Source: Dioszegia crocea (taxonomy: Eukaryota; Basidiomycota; Tremellomycetes; Tremellales; Bulleribasidiaceae). From it: a stretch of 64,000 nt of DNA. The notes under the pieces were generated by a model. It worked only from the letters and a program-made list of their open reading frames with translations. It did no database searches and was not told where the DNA came from. Location of the stretch: contig BCKK01000003.1 of the NCBI GenBank assembly GCA_001600615.1, positions 1,474,181-1,538,180 on the forward strand, given 5' to 3'. The position numbers were made by a program, and so were the translations under genes. Positions 1 to 11,758 of this stretch are shown piece after piece (position 1 is the first letter of the stretch; each line of letters starts with the position of its first letter).

Positions 1-37
1 CCTAGTACAGCTCTACTCTCATAAAACGTCACTAGAC

Positions 38-2172
38 ATGCCTCGACAGGCTTCTCCAGGGTCGGTATACACTATATCCGATTCAGAATCGGACGACTTC
101 GCTCCCGAGAGCTCTTCCTCCCCGAAAAGGCCTGCTTCAAATCGCGCTCCGAAAGCAAAATCCGCCCCAGCCATCACAAAGGGCAAGGGCAAAGCTAAGG
201 CGGGCGTGAAGCGGAAAGTGGGGGATGCGGATATTGAGGATTTGCCGGCTGGCATGAGCGTAGAGAGGGCTCATGGGTCGGAATATCATGGTATTGACGC
301 AGTGTCGGAGTTGCAAGAGGATCTATTGAGCTGGTTTGAGGTCGTGCGGTATGTCTTTCTCAAGTAGGTCGTATGAGACTAGCTGAAGGCATAGGGAAAA
401 GAGAGGCATGCCTTGGAGGAAACGATATGATTCTAGCCTGAGTATTGAAGAGAAGGGTCAACGCGCATATGAAGTGAGCTCATTGGCCTGTCCCTGCTAA
501 TTCAAGCTGACCCTCGCAGATTTGGGGTACGCTGTCTTGACCTGAAAGGAGGAGATGGACCAAAGCTGACCCACAAGTCAGCGAGATCATGTTACAGCAG
601 ACCCAGGTCAATACAGTCATAGCATACTGGGGACGCTGGATCGAGAAATGGCCCACAATCGCTGATCTCGCAAAGGCCGATGTCGAGGTTTGTGTCAAGT
701 CGCCTCCAAAATCTCAATCTTTGCTAATACTCGTAGGAAGTCAATGCGATGTGGAGAGGACTTGGCTACTATCGAAGAGCTCGATCCCTACTCGCCGGCG
801 CCAAGACTGTAATGGGTGACAAGAAGTACAAAGGGCGATTACCGGATGATGTGTCGAAGATGGAAAAGGAGATTGATGGTGTTGGGCGATATACCGCAGG
901 TGAGTAAGCTACTTTTTTGTCACAGCTGTAATTGACCAACCAGGTGCTATCTGTTCAATGGCATATGGTATACGAGCCCCAATCGTGCGTTTGTTTTCAG
1001 CGGCCGGTGTAACTAAGAGCTGACCAGTTCCAGATTGATGGGAACATACATCGCCTCTTCACGCGCCTGTTCGCTATTCACGCCAGTCAAGTAGCTCCTC
1101 AAACTATCAAATCTCTATGGGCAGCTGCATCAGAGCTCGTCGGGAGTCTACCAGTTGATGATGCGCGTCAGGGAATCGCGGGCGACTGGAATCAGGTACG
1201 TGATTGCTCCAGATGAATGTGGCGATGACTGATAGCCAGGCGTTGATGGAGCTCGGAAGTCAGGTATGCAAGCCTGTAGGGCCTGACTGCGAGGCATGCC
1301 CTTTGAGGAGTGGCTGTAAAGCATACGCAGAAGTAGGTCGATCTGCCCTCCTCAAGGCAAAACCTGACACCTATAGCTCACATCTCCACCTCCACCGCCT
1401 ACATCCTCATCTACACTCTGTAACTTATGCGAGCCAATCTCAGCGACAAAGACCGACAGTCGGATACCGGCCGTTACGATATTCCCGATGCGTAAAGAGA
1501 AGAAGGCATCGAGGGAGGAAGAAGAGGTGGTCTGTGTAACAGAATACAGGTCGGGAGAAGACCGGTATTGGCTTTTTGTCAAGCGGCCTGAAAAGGGTAT
1601 GCCCCCAAATTGACCGGTCACTGATCCCCTCAGGTCTTCTGGCTGGGCTATTTGAACCCCCTACCACACCAATACCTTCCGAAACACTTACATCCGACCA
1701 TAATTCCCTGGCGCTTTCGACTCTCTCAGATCTCCTTGGCATGCCCACAACTTCATTAAATGGCGAAGAATACACCACTTCCCACTCGACAATATCGAAC
1801 ATCCCCCATATATTCAGCCATATCAACATGACCTATCATATCCGACATCTCATCCTCACTCCCCTCGACCCAGAGACAGTAGCTATACCACCTGTAGCAG
1901 CCGGCTCGAACGCCGTATGGCTCGATGCGGCCGGAGTGGAGAATGCCAATGTGGGCACGGGGGTCAAGAAGGTATGGGCGGAGATCTATGGATCGTGGGG
2001 CTCGTTTGACGCCACTGGACCTGGAGTAAAAGGTGGGAAGGCGAAAGTCAAGGCGAAGGGTAAGGCAGGAGGAGGGGTCAAGCGGAAGAAGACCCTGGAA
2101 AGTACGACGGATGGGCCGTCAGGGAAGATTGTTAAGAAGATCATGATGCCCATGATGCCTTCTGTAGCGTAG
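38..2172 (+). CDS. MYH1: A/G-specific adenine DNA glycosylase (MutY/MYH)
   Basis: This base-excision repair enzyme removes adenine mispaired with 8-oxoguanine. My model has ten exons (38-348, 395-473, 520-526, 578-687, 737-899, 944-984, 1034-1195, 1240-1332, 1377-1596, 1634-2172), giving 574 aa. Visible hallmarks are the [10 protein letters not shown] motif with the catalytic Glu, the helix-hairpin-helix [10 protein letters not shown], the catalytic Asp in IDGNIHR, and a 4Fe-4S cluster of pattern C-x6-C-x2-C-x5-C near 1270-1320. The C-terminal part, from exon 9 onward, fits the NUDIX-like 8-oxoG reader domain. The N-terminus (about 70 aa) and C-terminus are basic and low in complexity, compatible with nuclear targeting. 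The third exon is only 7 nt long. The start is the first ATG of the open frame. Confidence 0.93.
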
Positions 2173-2646
2173 TTCCATCATGCTTGGTTGTAAATTATCG
2201 GAACTTGGCATTCAAGGTACGACCGTCAGAACTTACATTCGCCCGGCCGACCTCGGCCGACGCGTCCGTTCCTCGTCCCTCCCACACACAGGTTGTGTGT
2301 CTACCACATTTCAACTCGTCCCTTTGACACCGAGCACACGGATAGGCTTTCGGGGATGACAGCATCCTTCTCACACAACGGGGTAGCCGAAAGGACCCCA
2401 TGCCACAGGGAGTGTGTGTATATATGGGCCGATCGAAAGGGATATCTATGGTCGTGAAAGCCTGAAAGGGATGTTAATTAACCTCTGAGCGCATCGAGAT
2501 GGGCTTAGGTTCACACACTAGTACCCCCACGGCCCACTGATCACTGACTTGCCTCTCATCTGGCAGGTCAGTATAAAGAAACGTCTGAAGTCCCCATCTA
2601 CCAGGATCCCAAATTGCGCGCAGAAATCTCGATACTGCTTGCAGTC

Positions 2647-4493
2647 ATGTCCGACCCCACCGATGAGTCCATCACCCAGGTCTGGAAGTCTGATAACGGA
2701 TCGATGATACTACCTTTCATGCTTGGGTGAGTAATCCATCTCATTGTCGCTGATTGAAAGGGGTGAAGCTGAACTAGTGTAGGGGCTTTTTTGACTGTGT
2801 GCTACTTGGGATCATCCTCGCGCTGTTTGTGAAGTGGTCAAAATATCGAAGAGAGTCAGAGTGGAGTACATTTCTTTGTGTAGTGAGTTGGTCCTTCATT
2901 TGCGTGTCTGAAAGCTGGGGCATAAGAAAATGGTAGAAAGGGGTGTAGCTGATTCGATTAGGTTGGATCACTGTTGTTTAGTGTCGCCAGCTCGATATAG
3001 TGAGTTCTGGCGCGTCCCTCACCGCTACAAGATTCACTAGGAGGGATGTGGCTAATCTGTGTAGTCTGACGGTATGGCTGTCCAAGGCGTTCGTATGGGG
3101 ATTTGGGACCTGGCGAGAGTTTGCCAGACTACATTGTGAATACAGAAGATATTCCCATATCCTGATACACCCTTCAGCGGGCGATGCGGGTAGCTGATAC
3201 CTCAAGGGTCATCACACTATCCCATACTGTTCGACTGGTCCACTACCGCGATCCAGGTAAGTGCGACTCTATCTCCCAGTCTCGATCGGTACTAATATTT
3301 CAGCTGTGCTTCATCGTGCGCGCATACAGGCTGAATAATAATGCGCAGTGGATCCTCATCGTTACTCTTCCAGTCATGTACGTTTGCTATCCAGGCTCTT
3401 TACTCCACGAATACTGATTGAGTCCAGGATGGTCACTTGGCCAATGCACATCTACGCCGTCGTACGTAGTAACTCCCAGTACCAGTATTTAGGCTTTGAG
3501 GAAGATGCGGTGAGTCGCTTTTCGCTTCAGGGTAGTTCCAAATGGCGGTTGCTGATAAGATGATCAGATATCTAAGGCTGGATCATATCTCTGGGTAAGT
3601 ACTGTCGCCCACCTACTAGGATCCGGCCGTGAGCTGACCCTGCAGCTATCAAGCGCGATCTACGTCGACCTAGTCATCGCGTGCAGTATTGGCTATGCGT
3701 GGAAGAGACGCTGGTCAGACCCTGCTCAGGTCGGTTCCGTTAGCTCGAAATTGATCGCGTGAGATTCTCCTTCTCAGTCGTGCTACCACATCGTGTGAGG
3801 TGATAAGCTAACGAAATAGCCTGATCCTTGAAATTCAAATTCCGGGTTTACTTGCGTGAGTCTAAATCTGCTCAGAACTTTAAAATAGAGACGTTTGAGC
3901 TTATACATTCCCAGCTCTGTTTTTCTCCTCGGTACTTGGACCAAGCAGCACGTCGGCATCATCTTCCTGTAAGTCTTGTGAATGCTGCCTTATGCCACTA
4001 GCTCATACGCCTAGCGTCTCCCAGCCCAAGATCTACATTCTCGGCTTCCTCTCATCTCTTCTCGTCTTCCTCGCCCAGACCGAATCTCCCACATCGAGCC
4101 GGCAGAACGAGGCACAGGTGTATTCTCGAGAAGGCGGCACGCGATACACCCGATCTAGAGGCTCAGTCGGGCCCGAGAAGAGTGTAGGCGAAGTCAGGGT
4201 GAATGTGGATGTGGAAACGCATATCGAGCACGGCTTGGATCCTGGTATTGAGCTTCCCAATGTAAGTTGACCTGGCGGAAGCAAGTGAGGTCGATCAGGG
4301 ATATGAGCTGATGTTGCATCAGAGGCTTAATCGCGGACCTTGGTCGGCTGAAATGGCCCGCGCAGACTCACGTTCGGAGCATACGGCAGGAACGGACGGT
4401 GATGGATTTACGGCGGGTGCTAGTGATTCCGACTTGAATGATTGGGCGGGGAAGGAGGGGAGAGCGGCTGCTGGTGCTGGGATTGCGCGGTAG
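2647..4493 (+). CDS. multispan membrane protein, DUF6534-like
   Basis: The gene is cut by about ten short introns, so no single open frame shows it. Joining exons at GT..AG sites gives hydrophobic segments in the order expected for the basidiomycete DUF6534 family of seven-span proteins. These include the segments around 2763-2880 (LLGIILALFVKW), 3303-3377 (FIVRAYRLNN), 3649-3770 (SAIYVDLVIACSIGYAWKRR, then SSKLIA), 3830-3860 (LILEIQIPGLLA) and 4020-4080 (QPKIYILGFLSSLLV). The last corresponds to the family's conserved 'LPK.Y.NS.L..LN' end. A hydrophilic, acidic tail follows, ending in IAR at 4493. The function of the family is not known. The 5' exons (2647-2725, then about 2780-2880) are solid; the middle exons near 3200-3500 are uncertain. 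Confidence 0.65.
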
Positions 4494-4759
4494 GGCGGGC
4501 ATTGCGCCAGTTGCGGGAGCTCGGGAAGATCTTGGTGGACGCCAAGGTCCAAGGAGGGGGGAACATCCGTGTCGATCTTGTCGCAAAGGAGAGATATATC
4601 TTGTCGGATCGGGCCTGTAGCTGTATCTTTGTCATCAATGTACTATACACTGCCTGCGCCTCAGACGCTGCTCATACAATCATCGTTCTTCGAGTAAGTC
4701 AGTGAGGTGGCGGGACCTTTGTCGCTTTGCCGGATATGAAACCGCCCGCCTCGTGTTTC

Positions 4760-4767
4760 TGACGTCA
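4760..4767. promoter_or_regulatory. CRE-like palindrome TGACGTCA
   Basis: A perfect 8 bp ATF/CREB-type bZIP site lies about 1 kb upstream of the stress-kinase start. An inverted half site (ACGTCA, about 4785-4790) follows within 20 bp, and GACGTCAT occurs at 5096-5103. Binding is inferred from sequence only. Confidence 0.4.
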
Positions 4768-5129
4768 TGAGTAATAAATATGAAACGTCATTCCGGCCGC
4801 GGGCCTGGAACTTGCCCCACCAACTCTGCATAGCGACTCTAGCTTCACACCCACACGCTACAGTATGCCCATGAGCACATCATGATGCTCCTTCGGCCTG
4901 TTCGGCGGCTGACAAGGCCCTCAGCAGGTTGATTTCAGAAGCTTCCAGAGATGCATGGCTGCGAGCGCGCTGAAACCTGCTGAAACGCGTACGGAATTGC
5001 CCAAAGAAGACTTTACGGCAGTGTTGATCCGGCGCGCCGGAGCGGCGAAGTCCGAGACTTTCGGGGCCAAATCCCTTTCGTGTCGTCACTGGCGAGACGT
5101 CATCGAGACGACGCCACAGCTCTCTCTGT

Positions 5130-5195
5130 CGACTCCTCCCCCATCTCCATCTCCGTCTCCATCTACCTCTCCCTCTCCCTCACGATTCATTCAGC
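5130..5195. repeat. imperfect CT-rich hexamer tract
   Basis: An imperfect run of CTCCAT/CTCCCT-like hexamers on the plus strand, typical of pyrimidine-rich fungal promoters and leaders. It lies upstream of the kinase gene. Confidence 0.5.
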
Positions 5196-5769
5196 CCTCT
5201 CCTTCCTCTCATATATCACCGTTCCAAAGAGAGTGAATATCTCGACCAGCCAACGGAAATTGAGAATTTGCGGTTCGAAACGCTTAAACGCTCGGCCCTT
5301 ACCCTGTCAGCAAAAATTTACCAGAGATCTCGTGAGTGTCAGCGTTGTTGACAAGATAGAAAGATGAGCTGATCAATCTTTCTCTACTCTTTGCCCCCAC
5401 TTCTCGCCCATCATTACTATATACCTCTACACCAATCTCAACCCTGCGCCCAAATCAGAACCTCGCCATTGTTCGCTGACAAAGCAATAATAAGCTTGTC
5501 AAACGGCCACGAGATCCCCACATCTCATTTCGACGCGTATATCATCCAGTCTAAATCCACTTCAATCAGCCCCCTATCATCTCGTCTACCTTGTTCATCA
5601 CACACGTCGACATATCTTCCAGCGCGACGATTTGTGACTTGATTCCCTTCATCCGTCACATCCTCTATATCTAGATCGGCGGCCCCCGCACATTCACCTG
5701 TGCAGCAACACATCTGGCATTGGAGGAGACAATCGTTCCCCTTCGTGGACCCGGATCAGAAACGACCAG

Positions 5770-8293
5770 ATGCTGTCGAGTTTCAAACGTGAGTGTGGTC
5801 GTAATATTTGGGCCAAAGGACGTGCCTTGATTTCATTGACGTCATCCCACCTGAGGCTGTGTCTCACCCTCTTTACCTCATACTCTCCTTCCTTGAAAGC
5901 AAGCGCTGACTTGTACTAGAGATACTGCGGCACGGCAAGCACGCCAATCAACAGTCTGCTAGCTCCCAGCCGGCCCAGTCATCATCACAAAAGAAGAACA
6001 AAGACCAGCCCCAAACCCAACATCAACCGCAGCCACAACAGGCCGCTTACTACAACACCGACATGCCCACTCAGGGCCTCAGTGCCAACACTGGTGAGTA
6101 TTGTGATGGCGCTGTATGGACCGAGCTGACTTGACAGCCGGCTATGCTGCCCAGGGCCACCAACAACAGCAGGCTCAGACCTCTCGCGTGCCTCAATCAT
6201 CACCCAACTACCGAGAGGAGGCCGAGCGTATAGTCGCTGATGAGAGGGCGCAGAGCGAGAAGATGCCACAATACGAGGTAAGTAATGACCGGCGCAAGGG
6301 TAGGGTCACCCGCTGATTGATAGGGTCTTGAGGCTTACAAGCTCGTCGAGAAGATGGGAGATGGTGCCTTTTCAAACGTTTACAAGGCGATCGAGCGCAA
6401 AACCGGCCGCAAGGTGGCCATCAAGGTCGTCCGAAAGTACGAACTCAACTCATCACAGGTAAGTTTGGGCTTTCTACTTCAGCTTCTCTATCCTTTTTTC
6501 CTTCGTCCTGCTTGCTCCACCTCCCACGCTCTGGCCAAGCGTGGGGTCCAGGTGGTGTAGCGATTGTTCTACAGTCTTCCTTTTTCTTTGTCTCGGCTCA
6601 CATGTTCGTTGACATACTGACTGGCAAAGAACGGTGCCAAACATCTCAACAAGGATTTCAAAAAGAGGGGCGCTAGAGTCACCGAGGTTTGTTTCTCTCC
6701 TTTCCTCGTCTCCCCATCTATCCCATTGGCCCGCGGGTGTCGGAGTGTCTAGTGATATCTCCCGACCCCGCGTGAGCCTGCTCAATACCTCATCTCACAT
6801 CATCGGAATTGACGATCATGATCGTTATGCTGACTTTGCAGCGTGCCAACATCCTCAAAGAGGTTCAAATCATGCGAGGCATTGACCATCCGGGTGTGGT
6901 CAAGCTTCTCAACTTCTTCGAATCTGAGGAGTTCTACTTCCTGATTCTCGAATGTAAGTACATCCCATCACATCTCAAGAAGCATAGCTGACAATCAGTG
7001 ATGGAGGGCGGAGAGCTATTCCACCAAATCGTCAAACTCACCTACTTCTCCGAGGCCCTCTCGCGACACGTCATTGTACAAGTCGCCGAGGGTATCCGAT
7101 ATCTACACGAAGAACGAGGTGTCGTACATCGAGACATTAAACCTGAAAACCTCTTATTCGACCGCATCCCCATCCCACCATCCCGAAATCCAGCTCATCG
7201 CCCGTATGACGAGGAGAAGGAAGATGAGGGAGAGTACCGACCTGGGATCGGCGGTGGTGGTATTGGCCGAGTCAAAATTGCCGACTTTGGTCTGAGTAAG
7301 ATCGTATGGGACGAGCAGACCATGACGCCTTGTGGGACTGTTGGGTATACCGCACCGGAGATTGTCAAGGATGAGCGATATAGTAAGAGTGTCGACATGT
7401 GGGCTTTGGGCTGTGTGCTCTATACCCTCCTCTGTGGTTTCCCACGTAAGTGTTGTCGGCCGGAATAATCTGGGGGTTCCTGCTGACATCCAGCCTTTTA
7501 CGACGAATCCATCAATGTCCTCACTGAAAAGGTCGCCCGGGGTTACTACACCTTCCTCAGTCCATGGTGGGATGATATCTCGACCTCTGCCAAAGACCTC
7601 ATTACCCACTTGCTCTGCGTCGACCCCGCTCAGCGATACACCATCGACGAGTTCCTTGCCCACCCCTGGGTCAAGGATGCCCCTTCCGCTCAGCCCCCAC
7701 CCCCAACACCCCGTGTCCCTGGCCTGTCCAATGCTCCTATGGACTCTCCCCTTCTCGCTTCCATGCGCGCTGGAAACCGCGAGGGTCGATCACCCGGTAT
7801 TGGCGCACTCAAAGAGGCATTCGACATCACCTACGCTGTCCACCGGATGGAAGAGGAAGGTGCTCGTCGTCGAGCCTACAATGGACCCGGCGGGGCAGGC
7901 ACCCGCGGTTTCCTCGGAGGTCTCAATGAGGAGGACGAAGAGGATGACGAGGCGCTGCAATTGGAGGAGGCACGGCGGAAGCATGGCGAGGCGGTCGCTC
8001 GTCAGATCCGGGAGCATCAGGGTCGGGCAGCTGCCAATGCCGCTGCTGGCATCAAGGATCAGCCAGTACAGCACTATGTCGGTCGAGGTGGTGCCAACAG
8101 GCGCGAGGCTGAGGCAGTGTTGTATGATGGTCGGGCTGGAACGAGAGATCGAGGTGGACGGCAGAAGGAGCAGCGGTCGGCAGGGTTCGAGTTGGATATG
8201 GGTGGAGCTACATTGTTGGGCAGAAGAAAGAAGGGTCCCGGTGCCAGTCCTCTGGGTCAGGTAGAGACGCCAGTTGCGGCTGCGCGGGGTTAG
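5770..8293 (+). CDS. CAMK-family stress kinase, Rck2/Srk1 (MAPKAP-like) type
   Basis: A serine/threonine kinase with eight coding exons (5770-5788, 5920-6093, 6138-6277, 6324-6458, 6630-6686, 6842-6953, 6999-7445, 7494-8293), 627 aa. The tiny first exon encodes MLSSFK and is followed by a Q-rich N-terminus. The kinase domain shows the glycine loop GDGAFSNV, the VAIKVV lysine, HRDIKPEN, DFGLS and the activation segment GTVGYTAPE. An insert of about 45 residues lies between HRDIKPEN and DFG, ending in a GIGGGGIGRVK stretch, which is characteristic of yeast Rck2 and S. pombe Srk1. Those kinases act downstream of the Hog1/Sty1 stress MAPK. The C-terminal 200 residues are charged and low in complexity. 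Intron 1 carries a perfect CRE palindrome at 5837-5844. Confidence 0.9.
5837..5844. promoter_or_regulatory. CRE-like palindrome TGACGTCA in intron 1 of the kinase
   Basis: A second perfect 8 bp bZIP palindrome, within the first intron of the Rck2/Srk1-type kinase. S. pombe srk1 is known to be induced through Sty1-Atf1, so an ATF-type input is plausible here; this is inference. Confidence 0.4.
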
Positions 8294-8560
8294 GAGAGGA
8301 AGGAAGCGCATACTTATATTGTGGACGTGTGTATTGTAGCCCTAGGCGGTAGCGTAGCCGCAATAGCTATATAGTCTATCTACGCCGTATACCCATTTGC
8401 ATATCTTGACGAGCTGGACCATATTGTTGCCAATCTGTGACTATTCTCATGGCTGGGCTCATCAAGCTGAGGAAGACATCCAGATGTAACGCAATGAGCC
8501 CTACCCGAGCCCTTCCGCACCCAAGCTGCATAGTCTGCGTATGAGCCCTGAGTGAGAAAT

Positions 8561-9584
8561 CTAGATTGGTCCCTTGGCCATAGCCCCCTTCATATCAGCT
8601 GGAGCACCAATGACAAGTCAGATAAAAGTGATGAGCTCACCCCATCGACGACCATAATCTCCCCAGTGACATACGCGCTCGCTCGACTAGCGAGAAAGAC
8701 AGCTGGGCCCATAAAGTCCTCCGGTGCGCCCCATCTACCGCCTGGAATCCCTGCCAGGCGGTTCTGAACAAAAGCAGGATCAGATCTAGCTGCTTCATTT
8801 CTGCAAAGCGATCAGCGATGTACCTCATCGGAGTCGCTCAAATGCGGGGACTTACATATCTGTAGCGATACTGCCGGGTGCAATAGCGTTAACTCTTATT
8901 CCATGCGGACTCCATTCGTTAGATAGCGCCTTTGTAAGAGTAGCTACTGCCCCTTTTGCAGCCGAGTAGTGCGCCACTCGCATACCTCCAATATAGCTGT
9001 TGAGTGAGGCGATATTGATGATATTCCCGGATTTACGAAGGATAAAGTGTTTGCCGGCAGCTTGGGAAAGAATGAAGAGGGAGTTAAGATTCACATTGAG
9101 TACCTGTGCATGTCAGCCTGAGTACACCATGGAGTCGAACAAAGAGATGGGCATCAAGCAGCAGGACTCACATTGTCCCATTCCTCCATACCGATATCTA
9201 CACTATCGGTCCTATGCAGCATACCTCCATTATTCACCAGGATATCAATATGATCAACCACCTCCAACGCCCTGTCGAACGCCTTGGCCGTATCTGCTCG
9301 ATTGGCCAGGTCGCACGCTATAATGTCGGCTTGTCCTCCCGCTTCTCGGATTTTGGACTGAGTTTCCGTATTGGATACATCTCGCTGAGCTAAGACGATC
9401 CGTGCTCCAGCTTGAGACAGCGCTATTGCGATCGCGGCGCCAATTCCTGCATGTCAGCTGTGGGTTGGTATTGAGTAGCTTGTCTGGACTTACCTCTTGA
9501 GCCGCCTGTTACGAGGGCGATCTGCCCGTCGAGGCGGAAGAGATCCATCACGGGTGCTGTGGGCGTGTCGGAGAGTCCAGGCAT
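8561..9584 (-). CDS. short-chain dehydrogenase/reductase (SDR)
   Basis: A classical SDR of 266 aa with five exons (9494-9584, 9172-9446, 8856-9103, 8641-8800, 8561-8587). It shows the Rossmann glycine motif TGGSRGIG, the NNGG motif (NAG equivalent), the IASLNS serine segment, the catalytic YSAAK and the PGSIATD loop. The N-terminal [16 protein letters not shown] context resembles 2-deoxy-D-gluconate 3-dehydrogenase (KduD)-type enzymes, but the substrate cannot be fixed from sequence. The start at 9584 (MPGLSDT) is the first ATG in the frame. The last exon is only 27 nt and encodes a short tail. Confidence 0.88.
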
Positions 9585-10596
9585 TTTGGTAGCGGCAAGG
9601 GAGTTTTTGTCGAGCTTGTCGAGAGCAGATGGAGTGACTAAGGTGACGGTATGAGTAGTAGTCAGATAGCAATCCAAGCGTCGTGCATCCTATGGCCTCT
9701 GGCTCGACAGCTGCCCTCAATTCGGCCCCCGGGTATCGCCGCTCAAAGGCGGACCCGGTTTCTCAAGCGTGTATAACCTAGTCCAGACGTACCGACTGCC
9801 TTTCGAGCAAGACCCTTGAACGATCTGGAGCGTGAGAGGACAATTTATCTGCACTTGGGCCGCCATATACTAGACACAGCCCAGTTTCCGCACGTCCTGG
9901 TCAAGGATCCATCCTGCCTTCACAGAGCTCGAGCCTTGGCCATGACTCCGCACGCCGATCTCATACAGATACGTCTCGTGATCTCATCCACAGGAAGGAC
10001 TTCCCACTGATAGAGTACGATACACGGAGGACGCAGATGTACTATTACTCTGAACGGTCGCGCTGCACGCTGTGCTGCGAGCTCATACATGACATACCGC
10101 CTCTGGCCTGCCTCCACCCGGACCGGATTCGGCCCGGGCCGCCGCGGAAAAACCGGTGACGGCATCTCTCGGCACTTGCTAAGGGTTTCCGACGCCTCCT
10201 CAGGCACGGGCAGACGCGACTTTTCCCCTTATCGCCCATCTAATACCTCCGAGAAGATACCAGTTCCGTCTCATTCATCCTTGTCTTGTCTTGACATTCC
10301 TCAAGCGGCCTGGCTTGCAGGTCAGTGGCGGAGGGCAGTGGCGGAGGTATGACACAAAAAGGCTTTTCGTGCCTCTCGTACCGCTCGACGTCAACCAAAA
10401 ACTGGCGCACTGCCGTGGATCTCACATGGACAAGCCGCTTCTGGACGTTTTTGCGACCAGTATGAGATCTCTGAGAAGGCAGGGTCTCCGGACGATCATT
10501 CTCCAAGTTTCGAAGCTATGAGATAAAGTGTAGGAAGATCGTCTCGATGAACATCCTACATCCTCAACATCTCACTTGCCATCTCTTCACTCCAAC
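9585..10596. other. intergenic, divergent promoter region
   Basis: About 1 kb between the SDR (minus) and the CPL1-like gene (plus). Short open frames on both strands overlap each other and have no recognisable product. I see no RNA gene. It presumably holds both promoters. Confidence 0.5.
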
Positions 10597-11758
10597 ATGC
10601 TCAGCTCAATTCTATCGCTCGGTCTGCTAGCCCTCTTCCCCCTTGTAGCTGCTCAAGCAAGCTATGTCTCGCATGGCTGTATATCGTCTTTCAGCGCCGG
10701 CACTGCTCGACCTGCCGGATCAGTCGCCGCTTGCGATACCGCCTGTAGTGCCACGAAATATTTCTACTACCGAGCGGGAGCTACTATCCCATGTCAATGT
10801 TCCGATACCGATCCATATCGATACGGTCCAACGGACGTCACTTTTGTCAACAGTCAAGATAGTGGAGGGACATGCTCTGATAATACCGTCTCGGTGAGCT
10901 TTCGCCCCGAGTGATGCCCGGATCTTCATGCTAAGCTACTCTAGGTGTATATGCGCCAAACAACCTTTCGCTTTGGAGGATGCTTCACGTCTGCTACAGC
11001 CAACGGCACCGACGATCGAATCATTTCGAAAGCCGGGTCACTAGCCATTGTCGCTCAATACTGTGCCATGATGCGAACCGTTGTGTTCAGCTTGGACCCT
11101 ACCACCAGGACGTACAACGGATATTGCGGAGGTCTCACAACCAACATCCCTTCTGGCCCACAGGTCTGTTCAGAGAACTCAGGTCTGCGATATTACACAC
11201 GTACGTCGTTCTTCTTAGATCTGTACCTGACGGCTGACTTGTGTAGACAGCGCTCCAGCAGCTGCGTCTCAACTTGCTCGGAAAAGAGCCCGACGAGCCA
11301 GAAGTAAAGTCGAGGGTCCAAGCTACTGCCCTAAAGCTATGGCGGCATGCAATGTAGAGGGTGTCCTAGACTCGTATGAGGTAAGTATTTCTAAGTAGCT
11401 TGGACCTTAGCTGACGAATAGTGCCTCGATATCACATCAGAATTGGGTGAGTAGCTACAATCTCAGTAGGGCGTGGCTGATACAACAGAATCCTGCGGTG
11501 GATGTCTACACGGTACTTACGGCGACGATGCTGCTGCAGGATCAGGGCAAGAGTGAGTTGTGATTTCTCGGAGTGGGCCTGGCCGCTTGGACCGACGGCC
11601 GGCAACAATATCAATCGGACTCCAGCTAACCCCACAGTTGCACCAAAATGACAGGGGCTCGTAAGAGAAGCATCACTTGCACCAGCGGTCGATGCGTGGC
11701 AATGGCATGTACCAAAGGCTTCACGCTGGTCAGTGGGGAGTGTCTGAAATTGAGATAG
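10597..11758 (+). CDS. secreted cysteine-rich protein, CPL1/PriA-like
   Basis: Six exons (10597-10893, 10945-11200, 11247-11380, 11422-11446, 11489-11552, 11638-11758), 298 aa. A signal peptide is evident (MLSSILSLGLLALFPLVAAQ). The N-terminal half has paired cysteines with the flavour of a WSC domain. A dibasic-rich linker (RKRARRARS) follows, then a C-terminal domain with CGGCLHGTYGDDAA, C-x12-C-x5-C-x5-C spacing and the closing phrase CTKGFTLVSGECL. That end matches the basidiomycete CPL1/PriA-type domain. In Cryptococcus neoformans CPL1 is a secreted cysteine-rich protein linked to capsule and host response; the role here is unknown. One coding exon is only 25 nt. Confidence 0.75.

Larger units (their letters stand above)
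4494..5769. other. intergenic region and leader upstream of the kinase gene
   Basis: I see no supported gene here. The region contains a perfect CRE palindrome, further ACGTCA half sites and a CT-rich hexamer-like tract at about 5130-5195. Short open frames here lack homology signals and are probably chance. It likely holds the promoter and an intron-bearing 5' UTR of the kinase at 5770. Confidence 0.5.

Noticed and set aside
5265..5300. GGTTCGAAAC resembling a tRNA T-loop
   Set aside because: No matching acceptor stem, D arm or anticodon arm could be paired around it.
7332..8264. 310 aa plus-strand frame over the kinase 3' exon
   Set aside because: Overlaps the kinase coding exon in another frame and shows S/R/P-rich shadow composition.
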